Source of the DNA: Oxytricha trifallax
Taxonomy: Eukaryota; Ciliophora; Spirotrichea; Sporadotrichida; Oxytrichidae
Reading direction: 5' to 3'
Length of the DNA: 64,000 bases
Assembly: GCA_000711775.1 (NCBI GenBank)
Contig: ARYC01000510.1
Coordinates: 89,861-153,860 of the forward strand
Part shown: piece by piece, positions 1-15,535 of the stretch
Position numbering within the stretch: the stretch's first letter is position 1
Layout: each line of letters begins with the position of its first letter
Program-made: the position numbers and the translations under genes
Notes under the pieces: generated by a model
What the model saw: only the letters and a program-made list of their open reading frames with translations
What the model was told of the DNA's origin: nothing
Databases searched by the model: none

Positions 1-115
1 AAGTATCCTTTATCCAATGCAATTATTTTTATGACAGCTTCCATAGTAAATATTAGGGTGAATACATAGTTTAATATGTCAGTAGCTTGAGATATTTGCT
101 AAGGTTAGTTATAGT
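1..115 (-). CDS. Channel domain IV, S1-S2 segment (partial MDS)
   Basis: The minus strand reads [20 protein letters not shown] followed by KIIALDKGY, a typical end of S1, loop and S2 of a four-domain channel with the conserved acidic residue and the K-I-I of S2. It is cut by the window edge. The stretch 116-290, between this block and the end of domain III, is AT-rich and holds an intron or IES; no pointer was resolved. Confidence 0.85.
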
Positions 116-3100
116 ACTTTAGCATCAAAACAAAAGTGTTCAAGAGAATGCAAATGAAAATAAATTAGTTGAACCAATTTCTCTCTTATAATGAAAAGAA
201 AAATTTTCTAAATCTATTTGGGGGCTTATTATGAACTTTAATTGGTTTAGCTTTAAAAGTAATAATCATAGTAAACTATATACACAAATTAATGAAAAAT
301 TCTGCATTTTTACTTTAAATTTATCAATCCATTACTTTTGACTATCTGTGAGTAAATTATTTCCTCCAATGTTATCTTTCTCTCTGTTAAATGTACTGAT
401 TACAACACCAACGAATAAATTAAGCATAAAGAACGACCCAACAATTATAAAAACAATAAAGTAAACTATCCAGTACATGTTATACTCGAACCTTTGAATG
501 TTATCAATTTCAGTCGATTAAATGCTAAAATACATTATATCTGACCATCCAGAAGTGGTTGACATTTGAAAAAGTGACTTCATGGCTTCCAGAATATTAT
601 CGAAGGACCAAGGTTTATTTTTCCAAATACCACCTGCATCCAAACAAGACCACTTATTTAGTACGCTATATTATAGATCAGGTAATACGCTTTCCATTTC
701 GCAGTAATAGAATTTCCCCTTAAAGAAATTAACTGCTATGATTCCAAAGATTAAAAAGAACAAAAGCATGATTATTGAGACATTAGCAATCTAAGGTATA
801 GCTTAAACAAGTGCTTTTACAGCTAATTTTAGACCTTCATTTTTACTGACAAGCTTGATACCTCTAACTACTCTAAGCATCTTGAAAGTTTTAAAGCTGC
901 TTGAGAGAGGAGTTAAGGAAATAATTGAGAAGATGATTATAGAAAAATCAACTAAATTCCAAGAATTTCTCATGTAGCTTTAAGGGCCATTTCTTAACAA
1001 GCCAAAAGCCACTATTTTCAAGACACACTCTAGGCAAAAGATTATAGTTGTTAAAATATCTAAGATAACTAAAAAAAATGTTTTAAAATGAATTAGTATT
1101 TTAAACTAATGACTGCTAATATTAAGAATTTGGATCATTTAAAGGTCGTTCCATGGCTAGCTAAACTCCTGATACTATGATTACTATAATAATGAAGATA
1201 TCATATTTAATACAAAATTATTGTATTGTAAAAATATAACTAAACGTTTCTAATTAAATATCAAATTTAGTATTCGTGACTAGTTTGAATATGAATTGCC
1301 TAAGTCTATTTTATTGAGTAAATATATTTAAGGAGATGCCAACAGGACCATTTTCTATGCTATTTGTGTTTAAAAATTGATTTTATTTTCTTCTCTTGAT
1401 TGGAGACATCCCATTTTAACTTTGCTCAAGTAAATTCTTAGAAGATTGCATTGACTCAATTTAAAAATAAAGATTATAATAATCATCTTGAGCTTTGGCT
1501 TAAAATAAGTTGGTACTTGAATTTTTAAAACTTCTCATTGTAAAAGCTAGACTTTCGTCTAATTACATAAAAAACATATTGATAAATAAATTTCTGTTTA
1601 TTCTATCTCTTTCTACATTTATTCCAGCATAATTCTGATTTCTATACTATAAACTACCATCTTGTAAGTTTTTGCTCATCTTTGTCTTTATAGCTTTCAA
1701 GCTTGTCCTTAATATCTTTTTAAATTACATTGAATAAATATTCTGCAATTTGAACCTTATAAATCAATTTAATATCTTGGTTCAGAGATTCTTCATCGAA
1801 GTTTTCAAGTAAAATAGCCAAGAATAAGTTAAGCATAATTTTCTATCCAAAAATAATCAGACTGATGAAAAATAGAATTGAAACTGTGCTTCCTACTGTT
1901 CTATAGCAATCATAGAATATCGCAGCCCATCCATCATTAGTCAGAATTATAAATACTGTAGTGAACGAATTAATAAGGTTATCGAAGTTAGTATTTGTAG
2001 AATGCCCATTCTCTAAGTCATACACACCATCCTTGTTAAATTTTATCCTATTAGCAAATATTTCCAAAGCCAGTAAGGAGTAAATGAACATAAACAGAAA
2101 CAGTAAAATTGAAAAAGTGCTGACATCTTTTAGCGTTCTTATCATAGTTTTTAGTAAATTTTAGAATTTTTTCCAAGATTTAGCCAACTTAAATATTCTA
2201 ATCAATCGAAAAGCTCTTAAGGCAGTTATAGCTCCATTACTAGTTGTGTTTACAGTTTGTGACACTAGAAAATCTACCATACTTGAGACCACAACTACAC
2301 AGTCAAATAAACTAAAATCTTTAAAAATTAAAGATAAATTACAGTTATTCTAGGTTTATATTGAAGGGGTCTTGGAGATAGTATTTGAGTGACAATCCTA
2401 TAATTTTAATTATCATTTCAGCCACAAATAAGAATGAGAAGAGTGTGTTAACAGCATCCATTACATCTGATTCATGCAGGTCTAAAGGATACCTGTCTAA
2501 TGATAGATCAACTGTATTTGCTATAATGAGTATCGATATGAATCCATTAAAATTCTTGTGCATAGTTATCTTGTAGAATATACCATAGAGTTTAAAAACT
2601 ATATATTATGAAAAATTAAGAATTTGTTCTTTGACGCTCTATGCTATATATTGATTTCTTTCAGGGACTTTGTAACTTTCGAGTTATTTTTGGAGAGTCT
2701 AAGACTTAATTTTTATTGGACTAGAGTTCTTAGGTTTGTGTGTTTATTCACTTCTTAATCTTTATTTTGAATGTTTTGCTTCGCTTCTTTCAAAAATATA
2801 GTTAACATAAGATAATTAATGTGTCAACACTTGATTGAAGTATTGCTAAATAAATATAATTAAAAATTATTAATCGATAATATATGAATTAATTTCATAA
2901 AAATTAAAAATTATTATAATTATATTCGCAAGATTGAATAGAAAAGACTTGTCTCCTGTTTCTTGTAAGTTTTAAGACCCACAGTTTCAATAAATTATTA
3001 AAATATAATGCAGTAATTATGTAAAATTAATGACTAGTTTTGTGCAATACATCCCTGACTTTAGCTTAATTTTAATATTTTTATACAGCTAATTCATATA

Positions 3101-6100
3101 TTTCTATCTATAATTAACTTATTATCTTAAATCAGTAAGTAAATTATCCATTTCAGAAATTTCAAAACCATTAACAAATAATAAATAAAATTCCAATTTA
3201 ATCGAATACTCGCAATATTACTCTTGACTGTTATATTCTTCTTATTTCTTGCCTACAAGTTTACTCATTGCAGATAAAAACTTGTTCTGCGCTTCAGGAT
3301 CAATTACCTACTCTTTTTCTTTCTACAATCTAATTAATTTTGAGAGTGTCATTTGGTCATTGACTTTTATGGCATTATTTTTCAATATATTTCTATCTGC
3401 CATGATATCATCTACTTCCTTCTCTGTGTATTAGATCGAGCTTTGCTTTTTTACGAATAAATTTGGATTCAATAAAGCGGATTAAGGTTCATTTTAGCGC
3501 TATTTTGGCTCTTTTAACTTTTACTCTGATCTCATGGATCTTAGACTCTCATCTGTGAAATCGCTGTCTTATTTTAAACAAAATTAGCATATAAACTATA
3601 TACTCTATAAAATTATTCCTCGTTTTGTTCTTAAATTGTGGCAACATTATTCTTAATAGTATTTTTTTGTTCCTCCTCTCCCTCTTCAATTTTAATCTGT
3701 GAAACATGCTTGAATAACTTATTAAGGTTTTAATGTATATTATTGTTATCGAGTGATTTCTAGTGAGTAGTTTCTGACTTAAGAAATGCAATTTTCTTAA
3801 TTACTGTCTTCTGCATGTTTTTCTTTTTTAGAAAACTGAAGTCTGCACTTCTCTCTTAAATTTTAAATATTAAATTATATATAAATTGGGGATTTATCCT
3901 AGTCTAAATTACTTTCATTTAAAAGAAGAGCACTTGACTAAGAATCATTTTCAAGAGGGGCAATATTAGAATAGAACTAATAAATTTAATATTGAAGTTC
4001 AAGTTTTTGTTAGATTTTCTTTTTTCTTCTTATATAGGTTATGGAGTTGCAGTGGGAATTATCTGTAGTGGATGATCATTCTATAAATCTATGTATTTTG
4101 ATTTGCTATTAATATTAAAAATAAGTGGGATAGATAGGGAATGAAACAATTAATTTTATAAATAACTTCAAATGTATTTTTTAAACGAATAACTTGGTAG
4201 TAGTAAATTTAAAAAAAAAAACATTTAGTGAGTAAATTAGAAAAAATAAGACTAATTATTTTAAAAAGCATTTGTATTTTTTTGATAAAGTTTTTTCTGT
4301 ATAATCAAGTGTAAAATAATGCATGATTATATAAAAAGAATTTTTTTATAGTTCCTAATTATATCATAATTTTTATACTTAGTCAAAAATTTTCTCAAAT
4401 GTAACTATAAATAAAAATATTGCTGGACTTTGATAGATCTTCTACATCATTTGAAACATCTTCCTCAATTTATTCTTTATCAGGTTCTATTTCTAAATAT
4501 GATAAAATTTCTTATTCCAACTCAGCTCTCTATATCTTTATGAAAGCTTAAATAATAACTGCCAAAATCAGGTTCATCAGAAAGAAGGAAGCTACTATTA
4601 CTAGTACTGCAAATAATGAATTTTATGCGGAAATTATAAGAATTATAAATATTTTTTTAAATAGACATTAATCTTTAAGCATCTTCTATAAAAAAAATTG
4701 CTAATGTTAAATCAAATATTTTAAAAAATGATAAAAATAAATTTAGAGATGATATTTTATAAAATAAAGTTAATAATTTTTATTGAATTTATTTATATAA
4801 ATTAATTATTAGTGACTTCATATCATAAATAGCTATAAATTTATTAATTTCTATTAATTTATATATTTTTTACAACAATTTTCATGTTAACCAATAATAT
4901 GCAATATAATGCAGCTAAAAAGGGTATTTCAGAGTCCATTAAATTTAGCATGATAGGAGTCCACCCATCAGTAGTTACGATTTAAAAGACTGTAAGCAGA
5001 GATGATCCAAGGTTATCGAATGTTGTAATTCCATAGTTATTATTTACGTTTTTATCTAAGTTTTCATACATTAAGTCAATGTTAAAATCTTAAGGATTTC
5101 CGCAGTAATACTCTGAGGGGCAAGCAAAGTTTCCAGATCCAGATTAAGTGCATACTCTTGTCAGAGATTCAACTTACTTCCATTCATTCGGGGACTCAGG
5201 ATGATTTTAATATCTGCATCTATTGTATAATACTCCATTGTATTAGTGTACACCCAGTATAGCAAAAAGGAGAAAGATAAAAGCGAGAAAAATAGCAACA
5301 TTAAAGAAATCCGGCAAAGATTGAATCAGTGCACCTACTAACTTTTTCATGCCTAAAATTGTTTTATAAACTAAATTATTCATACTTGGAATGGCGTTGA
5401 TACTCCTCAATGGTCTAAGGACTCTCAAAACTCTTAAACTCTTTAATTTTATCGAACCACCACTGATTTCAACTAAACTAAAATAGAAGTTATTTAGTTA
5501 AGCTTAAATTACCCAGTTATAACCACAGCAAAGTCTACAACATTCCAACCATCTCTTAAATAGGAGTTTTTCCCTACAAAGAAGCCTAGGCCTATTATTT
5601 TCAAAACGCATTCTGCCGTGAACAAATATAATAAATTTTAAGTAAAGTTTTAAAAATTATTAAAATTATATGTCAATACAACTCCTAGTTATTCAAGGAT
5701 ATTATTATATTAAGTTATAGAATATAAACTCAATTCTTATAAGAATTTGTTAAAAATTTATTGCTATTCTAGAATTTAAAAGAGTAGTTAGATAATAAAA
5801 ATAATTTCATGTTTTTTCAAACATCAACCATTAATAAATTTCATAATCTAATACAATCAAATTTAAATAAATATTAGAGAGCTTCTCCATTCATAGGAAT
5901 AATATACATTTATCTTTTTTTATATATAAATGTTTTAAAATTTAAATTTTCTTTAAATTGTAAGTACTTTATAATCAAAAGATTTGAAATTTATCAAATT
6001 ATCTACTCTAAAAATTTAACAATTTATGATTTATAATTAGCTTTTAAACAATTTAACATTTAAAATTGTATCGCTATCATAAACATTTTTCTTGAAATTA

Positions 6101-7579
6101 TAAAACAAAACTGTTGATTTTTTTTTAAAATAAAAAATAATCTAGTATTTCTTTTAAGACTTATTCAAAGAACTTAAAGTTATTTATTTTATCAAAAGAA
6201 TATTCTTAATTAGGCCATTTCATATTATGAAAAATATCCCATCATGTTAATCTTGAGATTTATGGTATTAAATCTCTGTCACTATAGTCAAACATAGCCA
6301 GGGCAAGAGAATTTCATGGGGAAACACTTAAGATAAAATATTTACTTTGCAAAATAATTTGTTGAAACTATACCCTTTAGAATTAATCAAAATCAATGAT
6401 AGTATGAAGTATTCAAACGCCCTATAAATTAAAATTATTTGATTTTACACTGACTTACTTGTGTTCTAAAATCTTCAAAACCAGTCTTCTTAGTGGATTT
6501 TTTAATGAAAAAATATAGAGAGACCTCTTATCATACATTTATTGAAATAAATAGAAATTTATTAAATTTTAATGATATAAAATAATACACTTTCTTGGAT
6601 TATTTTATAGAAGCAATTGTACCATTAAGTCTCTAATTCTTTTATGATTTAAATTCTTTTTAAATGTTAGAATTTTATTAGTCTTAATTTTATCTTTTTT
6701 ATATAGTTTTGGTCTGCTTTATATTTTACTTGTTATTGCTACTCTCATCTTTTAAAAATATGAAAAAACTTCTTATGAGCTGCTGTTTTAGCTATTTACT
6801 TTAAATTAATGTTATGCATTGATTTAATTTATAAAATTAACAAATACTTTTTGTTTTAAGAAACAATCATTTTTTATGATTCTTTTTCGATTTAAATGCT
6901 AAAATTGAGTTGTGAGCATAATCTTTGTCAAATTCCTGTTTAGTTTAAGGGGTGCTTTGTGAAGTTTAATTTGAATTTTTACTCTTTTTTGGAGATTATT
7001 TGAATTTTCAGAAATCTGGTTAAAGTTAACTATTATCCTATATCTCTTCTATAGAGTCATTACTTTATTTCGATTTTTTGTCTGTTAATAAAACATTAAA
7101 CTTATATTTAATTTAAGTTTTAGCATTCTGAATGTCGGATTTCAGAATATTTTATTAGTAATTCTCGTCTAACTAATTTATTGACTCAATCTTATTTGGA
7201 TCCTAATCAGACCCAAATTTTTACAGATGATGAACTTTAAAATCATTATAAATTTATAATTATAATTTATAAAAACTGCTATCCCATAACTCTTCTCTTA
7301 AGAAGAAGTATGCTTCTCCCATTCTTTTTTAGCTTTCTCAAGTTTTAATCTCTATATAGCAATTCATTGAGAAATATTAAAAATATAAAATATTTTATTT
7401 CAAATTTTCATTTAAACCTATTAAAAATTCAATTAGAGGATTTTTTATTATTTAAATAAAAGAAATAGGGTAATTACCTTTTTATCTTGTTCCTCCTGCC
7501 GATTTTAAATGATCTTCTATTAATCCTTTAGATTATTGTTAATATTTCTAACACCTGAATTGATTCCAGCTGAGAACAT
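1..7579 (-). CDS. Four-domain voltage-gated cation channel alpha subunit (Cav/Nav-like), germline-interrupted, 3' end outside window
   Basis: Minus-strand gene starting at ATG 7579-7577 ([12 protein letters not shown]). It runs through an N-terminal cytosolic region, domain I, a long I-II linker, domain II, domain III and the S1-S2 start of domain IV at the left edge. Each domain has S1-S6 helices and a pore loop of the T-x-D/S-G-W type. Such proteins are plasma-membrane pore subunits, and in ciliates Cav-type channels control ciliary beating (family knowledge). Pore and S6 motifs resemble calcium channels ([27 protein letters not shown]). Coding blocks are separated by short introns (2312-2342, 5478-5512, 6422-6458) and by AT-rich IESs, at least one with a resolvable pointer. 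Pore residues read D (I), D (II), S (III). Whether it conducts Ca2+ or Na+ cannot be decided here. Confidence 0.9.
290..1205 (-). CDS. Channel domain III block
   Basis: Reading down the minus strand: S1 ([20 protein letters not shown]), S2 ([13 protein letters not shown]), S3 ([16 protein letters not shown]), S4 with reduced charge ([15 protein letters not shown]), S5, FKGKFYYC, the pore loop [13 protein letters not shown] and S6 ending [17 protein letters not shown]1 and S2 lie in different frames, so a short intron or IES falls near 1065-1120, where the minus strand shows TACTAAT followed by a T-run and AG. The pore position that is glutamate in animal calcium channels is serine here. Linker coding continues to about 300. 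Confidence 0.9.
1480..2800 (-). CDS. Channel domain II block with end of I-II linker and start of II-III linker
   Basis: Minus strand. The linker (about 2800-2600) leads into S1 ([20 protein letters not shown]), S2 ([13 protein letters not shown]), a 31-nt intron at 2312-2342 (GTAATT...TTTTAG) whose removal joins DPFNINLEQ to [11 protein letters not shown]4 ([18 protein letters not shown]), S5, the pore [15 protein letters not shown] and S6 ([20 protein letters not shown]). The II-III linker reads on in frame to about 1480. The region 1206-1480 is AT-rich; I see no domain in it. Confidence 0.9.
3170..3960 (-). CDS. Channel I-II cytosolic linker segments
   Basis: Minus-strand frames rich in Q, E, K and S run through this stretch, for example [20 protein letters not shown] and [20 protein letters not shown]. 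They switch frame near 3670 and 3570, where short introns probably lie. Position and orientation between domains I and II make this the cytosolic I-II linker. It has no domain I recognise. The gaps 2800-3170 and 3960-4430 are AT-rich and are probably IES or intron DNA. Confidence 0.6.
4430..5650 (-). CDS. Channel domain I block (S2-S6)
   Basis: Minus strand: S2 ([20 protein letters not shown]), S3 ([12 protein letters not shown]), a 35-nt intron at 5478-5512 (GTAATT...ATTTTAG), then S4 [20 protein letters not shown] with regularly spaced arginines, S5 ([20 protein letters not shown]), a cysteine-containing turret and the pore [18 protein letters not shown]. The S6 helix ([20 protein letters not shown]) is separated from the pore by an AT-rich insert at about 4640-4860. 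Acidic linker sequence follows to about 4430. Confidence 0.9.
6240..7579 (-). CDS. Channel N-terminus through domain I S1
   Basis: Starts at ATG 7579. The cytosolic part (for example [18 protein letters not shown] and DSIEEIQDNSQLQPDF) is followed by the conserved pre-S1 motif [20 protein letters not shown] 37-nt intron (6422-6458) precedes S1 ([13 protein letters not shown]). S1 is interrupted by a 71-bp IES flanked by the pointer AATTCT; deleting it joins ILIN-S to [13 protein letters not shown], the usual S1 ending of these channels. Several frame changes between 6480 and 7450 probably mark more introns or IESs. The stretch 5650-6240 is AT-rich IES-like DNA. Confidence 0.8.
6314..6384 (-). 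other. IES in channel gene, pointer AATTCT
   Basis: On the minus strand AATTCT occurs at 6384-6379 and again at 6313-6308. Removing 71 bp (one pointer copy plus insert) fuses the two halves of the domain I S1 helix in frame, so the family motif N-[SC]-x-A-L-A-M appears. Without removal the frame ends at a TGA. Confidence 0.8.
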
Positions 7580-7852
7580 ATTTATTATATTAATTTAAAT
7601 TCATCATTTATCAAACACATTTAGGCATTAATACCCATTGATAGATTATTATATTTCTAGAGTTAATACTTAATCTGTTTTTTTTTTTATAAATCCTAAT
7701 CGGTTTATTATTAACAATAGAATAAGTTATATTGATAAATATAAAGTGAGAGTGATATTGCCTTAATTTAGAAGAGATAGTATCGAAGAATAAAGTGAAA
7801 ATAGTAAAATTGTGCGCAATATTATAATAGATTAATAAAAGTATTCCCGCAA
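7580..7852. promoter_or_regulatory. Divergent intergenic region, channel / MCM5
   Basis: This 273-bp AT-rich stretch separates the start codons of two divergently read genes. It must hold both 5' ends and, in the macronucleus, probably the sites where two chromosomes are cut apart and capped. No specific motif was recognised. The long open frame on the minus strand here has no family resemblance. Confidence 0.4.
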
Positions 7853-10674
<2,822 letters not shown>

Positions 10675-11118
10675 TTAGAGAAAGCGTTGAATAAAATATA
10701 TCGAGTTTTAAGTATATGATTAAGTTATTTGTTTTAATATTTTGAGCATTAATTAAGTTTTCAGTATAAATAATGAAAACCTAAATATAATTTTTTTTGC
10801 TTAATATAATCATATTTAATTTAATTGAGAACTACAAATTAACGAGAAATTTATCAGACTTTCACTTTCTTTTTTTAATGAATTTTATTATTGATGAGTA
10901 ATCATAAAGCAAAATATTATGTAAGAGAGAATGAGTATCTTTAAAATTTTGTTAGGGCTAAAGAATATAGCCATTTTTTATCTAGAAAAGAATAATTTTA
11001 CAAGACTTATGCTCGTTCACTTATTAATAAAAAATAAAATATACATTAATTTCAAGATTTTTCAAGAGAATAAATATAAAAGCATTATGGTTTTAAATTG
11101 GCAATTAAATGTCTATAT
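10675..11118. other. AT-rich convergent intergenic region
   Basis: Lies between the MCM5 stop and the convergent gene ending at 11119. A short plus-strand ORF (10931-11143) has the composition of background DNA and no recognisable motif. No terminator or repeat was identified. Confidence 0.5.
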
Positions 11119-13588
11119 TCAATTTTTATCCTCATTGACGTAAACATTGTCTTCAAAGTTTTCCGACTTGAATGAATTCGCATCCTCTTAAACTTCTTAA
11201 ATTTCATGGTGATGTAATTCTGTTTTTACATTCGAACTTTGCTTTTATGGTCTTCTCTTCCTTGTTGATATTAATTTGATGTATTCGCACTGATCGCAGA
11301 GTTTTATATAATTCTTGATTTTCCCAAAGTTTATGATGCTATCCTTAGATGTTCCACTCCTGAAATTGCTCATGAAAGCATCAACTGGCTTCGAAGATTT
11401 TCTTATACCTAATTATACTAAATAGTCAAGAAAGACAGCTTCCTTGACTGCAAAACCTTATCGCATAGTTTTGCTAATAGTGATGATAAAACTTGAAGAT
11501 ATTTAAATCCTTAAAACTCCGAATTATTTATGTTAAGTAATTTGATTTATAAGCATAGATAGATGGTTTTATTTTTAATTTAACAGAGATATTTGGTAGA
11601 ATTGCAAAACGAAAGATAGAAATTAGCAAATTTTAGGTCGATTTGTAATGAGAAATATATTAATTTATTGCATAAATTAGGTATAGTACAAGTATAATAT
11701 AGACTAAAACTGACCAGCTCAATTATTCAGTGATTTCATAGATTTTATGTAAAATTTTCTCAACTCTTAAGATTTACTGTTTGTTTGCTGTTTATCATGT
11801 TAATTCTCGCTCTTGAAATCATTCTGCAATAAATAAAAGTTCTCTCAGGTCCATAACTTATACATTTTCATTTTCTAGACTTAAATGATACTACCCACAC
11901 CTCACCTATACTAGCGATTTGTGAAGTTTCATTGCAAATTTCCATGCAATAGTATTTCCCTATTTACTACTGTAAATTTATAGTAAAAATGGTATTATTC
12001 AAGACTATAAACATGATCAAAGAATCGAATGTTTTTATTGCCATTTTAAGTAATAGATTATATTATATAAATTAGTAAGTTCAGAGAGTAATTGATAATA
12101 TAATCAAGTTCATCTATTAAATGAAGTTTCACTCAAATTTAATACCTTTAATAATAAATCCTTGTAAAAAAATATGAAAACATCTAAGTTTTTGATTAAA
12201 AAGTAAATGTTATTACTCAAGCAATTTTAGCTGATATTGGTAAAGATTCAGGGTTTGAAATTTATGCCAATTAGTTTCACTTTATATTAAGCTAGAGTAA
12301 TATATATTTTACTTAAACTGAGCCTTAAATACAGAGAGCAAGTGATCATCCTGTTCGTTAGAAACTATACTGTGTTCTTAGTCATAAATGGCTAAGAAAT
12401 TTAATGAATAGTTAAAAATAGCTCTTCTGTATAAATCATTTATGGAAAAATATTTAATAAACCAGTCCATTAAAACATTTAATTAAGAATTTATGGGATT
12501 TTAATTGGGTTCAAAAAATCATCAAAGTTTCCATTAAAGTGCTCTTTTATATGCTAATTTAACAATATTGTTTGATATATATTTATAATTTTTTTTATCA
12601 TAAATATGCTTATTCATTCTATTCAGGATTCTATAAGATTTATTATCCAGAAACTTTAAATTTTTATTCTTGAAGGTGTATGAATATAAGGTGTCTGCCT
12701 CTAAAATATTGAAAATTTACTCTAATTTGTTATAATCAATGTTCAACTAAAGTAAAAATAAAATATAATCAAGGATATTGTGAATATGGTTTCCTTGTTT
12801 GTATTTTTCAGCAAAAACCTTTTTAAATTTATCTTTCTGATCAAATTTGTGGCCATTATAATTTGATTATAAAATAATCATGATATAAGTTGCTAATTGT
12901 TTTAAAAGCTGTTCCCCTTAAAATTTTATGTCAATTTTTAGGGTTTAGCTTAAAATCATGAAGAAATCATCGACTAGGATATATTCAGCTTCATATAAAC
13001 TCTGATCTACAGTTGAAAACTTAATTTAAATTATATTTTTAGTTTCATAGTCATAGAGCTTTTCCTGAAGTAACTCCCTTAGAGTATAATCCACATGTTT
13101 TAGTTGTGTAATGACTTTTACTATCTAAGTGTATGCGATTGCTTCATCATCCTCACTTGTAAATCGACCTCTAGACCCCAGTTCTGATTCTGTCAGCCTA
13201 TCTCTAATTGTTATGGTCTCTTATTTTGAAAGAGTTTGACCTCCAGGAATATTCTTAAGAGTTTACTGGGTCAATAGTTTGTTCAAATGACCTCCATTAG
13301 TGTTCAGTCTACGATTACCTTTGGATTCATCAATCATTGAAAGATCTAGTTTCTCTCGATTAAATTAATAAAGGCTTATGTTCAATCTAATAGAAAAAAA
13401 GAATTTTTGAAATTAACATTGCCAGTTTTCATCGTTGTATGCTTATGTACAGAAGTCATTTGTGATGATTGACTCTCTCCATCCACCTCTACGATAAGTA
13501 TACTTTTATCAATATACTTTTTGGATAATATTGATTGAGTTCTATCATAAGATATCGATTGATTTGTGGTGATATTTTTATTTGTCAT
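11119..13588 (-). CDS. Unidentified protein, multi-segment gene
   Basis: Starts at ATG 13588 (MTNKNITTNQSISYDRTQSI) and ends at TGA 11121-11119 after an acidic tail (SENFEDNVYVNEDKN). The longest block (about 13370-12540) is helix-rich and reads, for example, QIVKVITQLKHVDYTLRELL and VDQSLYEAEYILVDDFFMIL. Later blocks read NDLYRRAIFNYSLNFLAIYD and TISKTMRQGFAVKEAVFLDY. Frame changes near 13400, 12530 and 12150-11500 need introns or IESs; pointers were not resolved. I do not recognise the family. The high Q content from TAA/TAG codons and the consistent strand support a real gene. Confidence 0.65.
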
Positions 13589-13703
13589 TTCTTGATTTTA
13601 ATTAGTATTGCACCCATTATTCATAGTATAAATAATATAAAAATGAAATTAAAGCATTATATATATAGTATTAAAAACAAATTATTTAAGAAATCTTATA
13701 AAA

Positions 13704-15170
13704 TCATTTAAAATGAACTCTTTCAATAATTTAAGATTTTGATCTAAAGCCGCTTTTAGGTAGGAAAGTGTTGACTTTTTTAATATCTGATTTGGGGAGA
13801 GACAGTGTATTCAATGTTTATGATTCTTGATTGTTCGCTCCCACCAACCCAATAGTATTTGACCTTTATTTAAGGTTCTAAGTTTCATTTTCAGTTGAAA
13901 TCTTTTTTTACTATATTTTAATATGATTGGGCTATATAGTGCTAATTGTAGTCATATTCATATTGCTTTTATCATTGCTTTTATTGAATCTTTATGGATC
14001 GATTATTGATCCGTAGTCACTCGGATTGTAAAAAAAAATAAAAAAATTCTGGTTTGTTAATTTTTAAGAAGGGATTTATTATATAGACTTTACAAACCTT
14101 TTCTTTTATTGCAAGATTTTTAATAGGCAAAATCTCAAAATATTTTTTAACCTATTCGTTAGAAAATTAATAGTGTATTTTTAAAAATATATTAATCACT
14201 TCTATTTTAATTTAAAAACTATGCTCTATATGCCCTTTGACTTACTTTAATTAAATTTTTCCATTCATTCTAAAAAATTCTATAGTTCAATTGTTTGAGT
14301 ACATAGTCATATTTTTCTAGAGCTCTTGAATAAATTTTAACATTAATTATATCATATTTGTATAAAAGTATTATTTAATACCCTTATACTTATAAATATT
14401 GAACAAGACTATCAATAGGCGATTGCAGTCTATCATTAGCTTTGATAAACTTTTGAGATGCTTCTAGTTTCTCTATTGTTTCCTTGTATGCCTTATTATT
14501 ACTGGTTATTTCCTATTTTTTCCTGGAATATTTTTATTTCAATTAAGCTTTATCTCTTTATAGAGCCCCTATCTCCGATGACATACTATTAATTTTCCCC
14601 TCAAACTGAGTTTTCATGCTTGTATAATCAATTTATAGCTTGAAATAACTCTTCAAGACATTTTATTAAGAAAAGTGTTTTAGGTAAGTGACTTGAAATT
14701 ATACACAAATTGCAAATATTTAAATTGTTTTTTATTGATCGTTATGGTTAGTAAGGTCGATATCAGTAAAGCTAATTGGTATATTGCTGTTATTAATCAT
14801 GACTTCAGTTTGAATCTAAATTTTGACATTAATATAATAGAAAACTTACTTGTACATTATTTGTCCTAGTTTTTTATTATTGACACCAACAGGGCTGAGA
14901 TAAAGACAATATAAAAATACTAAATTGTTATAAATTTTTATGCAAAATTGTCAAACTTTAATTAAATAAGTTTTAAGACTAATAATTTAAGGAATTAGTC
15001 GTTTTATTTTAAGGATTTTATGGATATAAGATGACACTCTATTGCATCATAGCGTCAATATTATTTGATGATCTCCTATGAGGACTTATCATAGGCACAT
15101 CAATGTTTTCATCCAAATTATTAGATCTCTATAAAAAAATGTTTTTTATATAAATTAATCAAAATAAAAT
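13704..15170 (-). CDS. Unidentified protein with central coiled coil
   Basis: Minus-strand frame ending at TGA 13706-13704. The N-terminal part (about 15130-15000) reads DVPMISPHRRSSNNIDAMMQ. A 34-nt intron around 14816-14849 (GTAAGT...ATTTAG) joins in-frame sequence on both sides. The middle holds a charged helix (GALQRDKAQLKQKYSRKKQE) likely to form a coiled coil; the C-terminus reads KKVNTFLPKSGFRSKSQIIE. The arrangement recalls cilium-associated coiled-coil proteins, but the similarity is too weak to name one. Confidence 0.6.
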
Positions 15171-15535
15171 GACATATTGGATATTGGGAGAAAAAATGAT
15201 ATGTTTAATATATTAGTATTCTTACAAAAGATTAGATGTTTAAATTACTCTGAGTTGGAGAATAAACTAAAATTTACAGTCAAATATTATCAATAAAATA
15301 GTAAAAAAACTTAAGAAAAAAATATAATTATGTTTTATGATTATTATTTTTCTATAAATTGAGTTAAATTTAGCAAATTATTAATAGCTTATATAATAAT
15401 AATTTGAATTAAAAGATATAATTATGATATTTAAATGATGTAAAAATTGTTTCAATATTTATAGATGATTAATTAAGTTTTATTATTAATTTAACAGATT
15501 TTTATATCTAATATTAATCAAATTTAAGGACCCCC
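15171..15535. other. AT-rich stretch without gene
   Basis: No open frame with coding character on either strand and no repeat beyond simple AT-rich sequence. Confidence 0.5.

Noticed and set aside
2385-2576. Plus-strand ORF over channel domain II
   Set aside because: Shadow of the S1-S2 coding sequence on the opposite strand.
10931-11143. 70-codon plus-strand ORF
   Set aside because: Overlaps the 3' end of the minus-strand gene and has background composition.
13382-13420. Simple GT-AG intron joining the first two blocks of the gene at 11119-13588
   Set aside because: The TTTCTATTAG acceptor is convincing but no GT donor nearby gives matching phase, so the junction type is left undecided.
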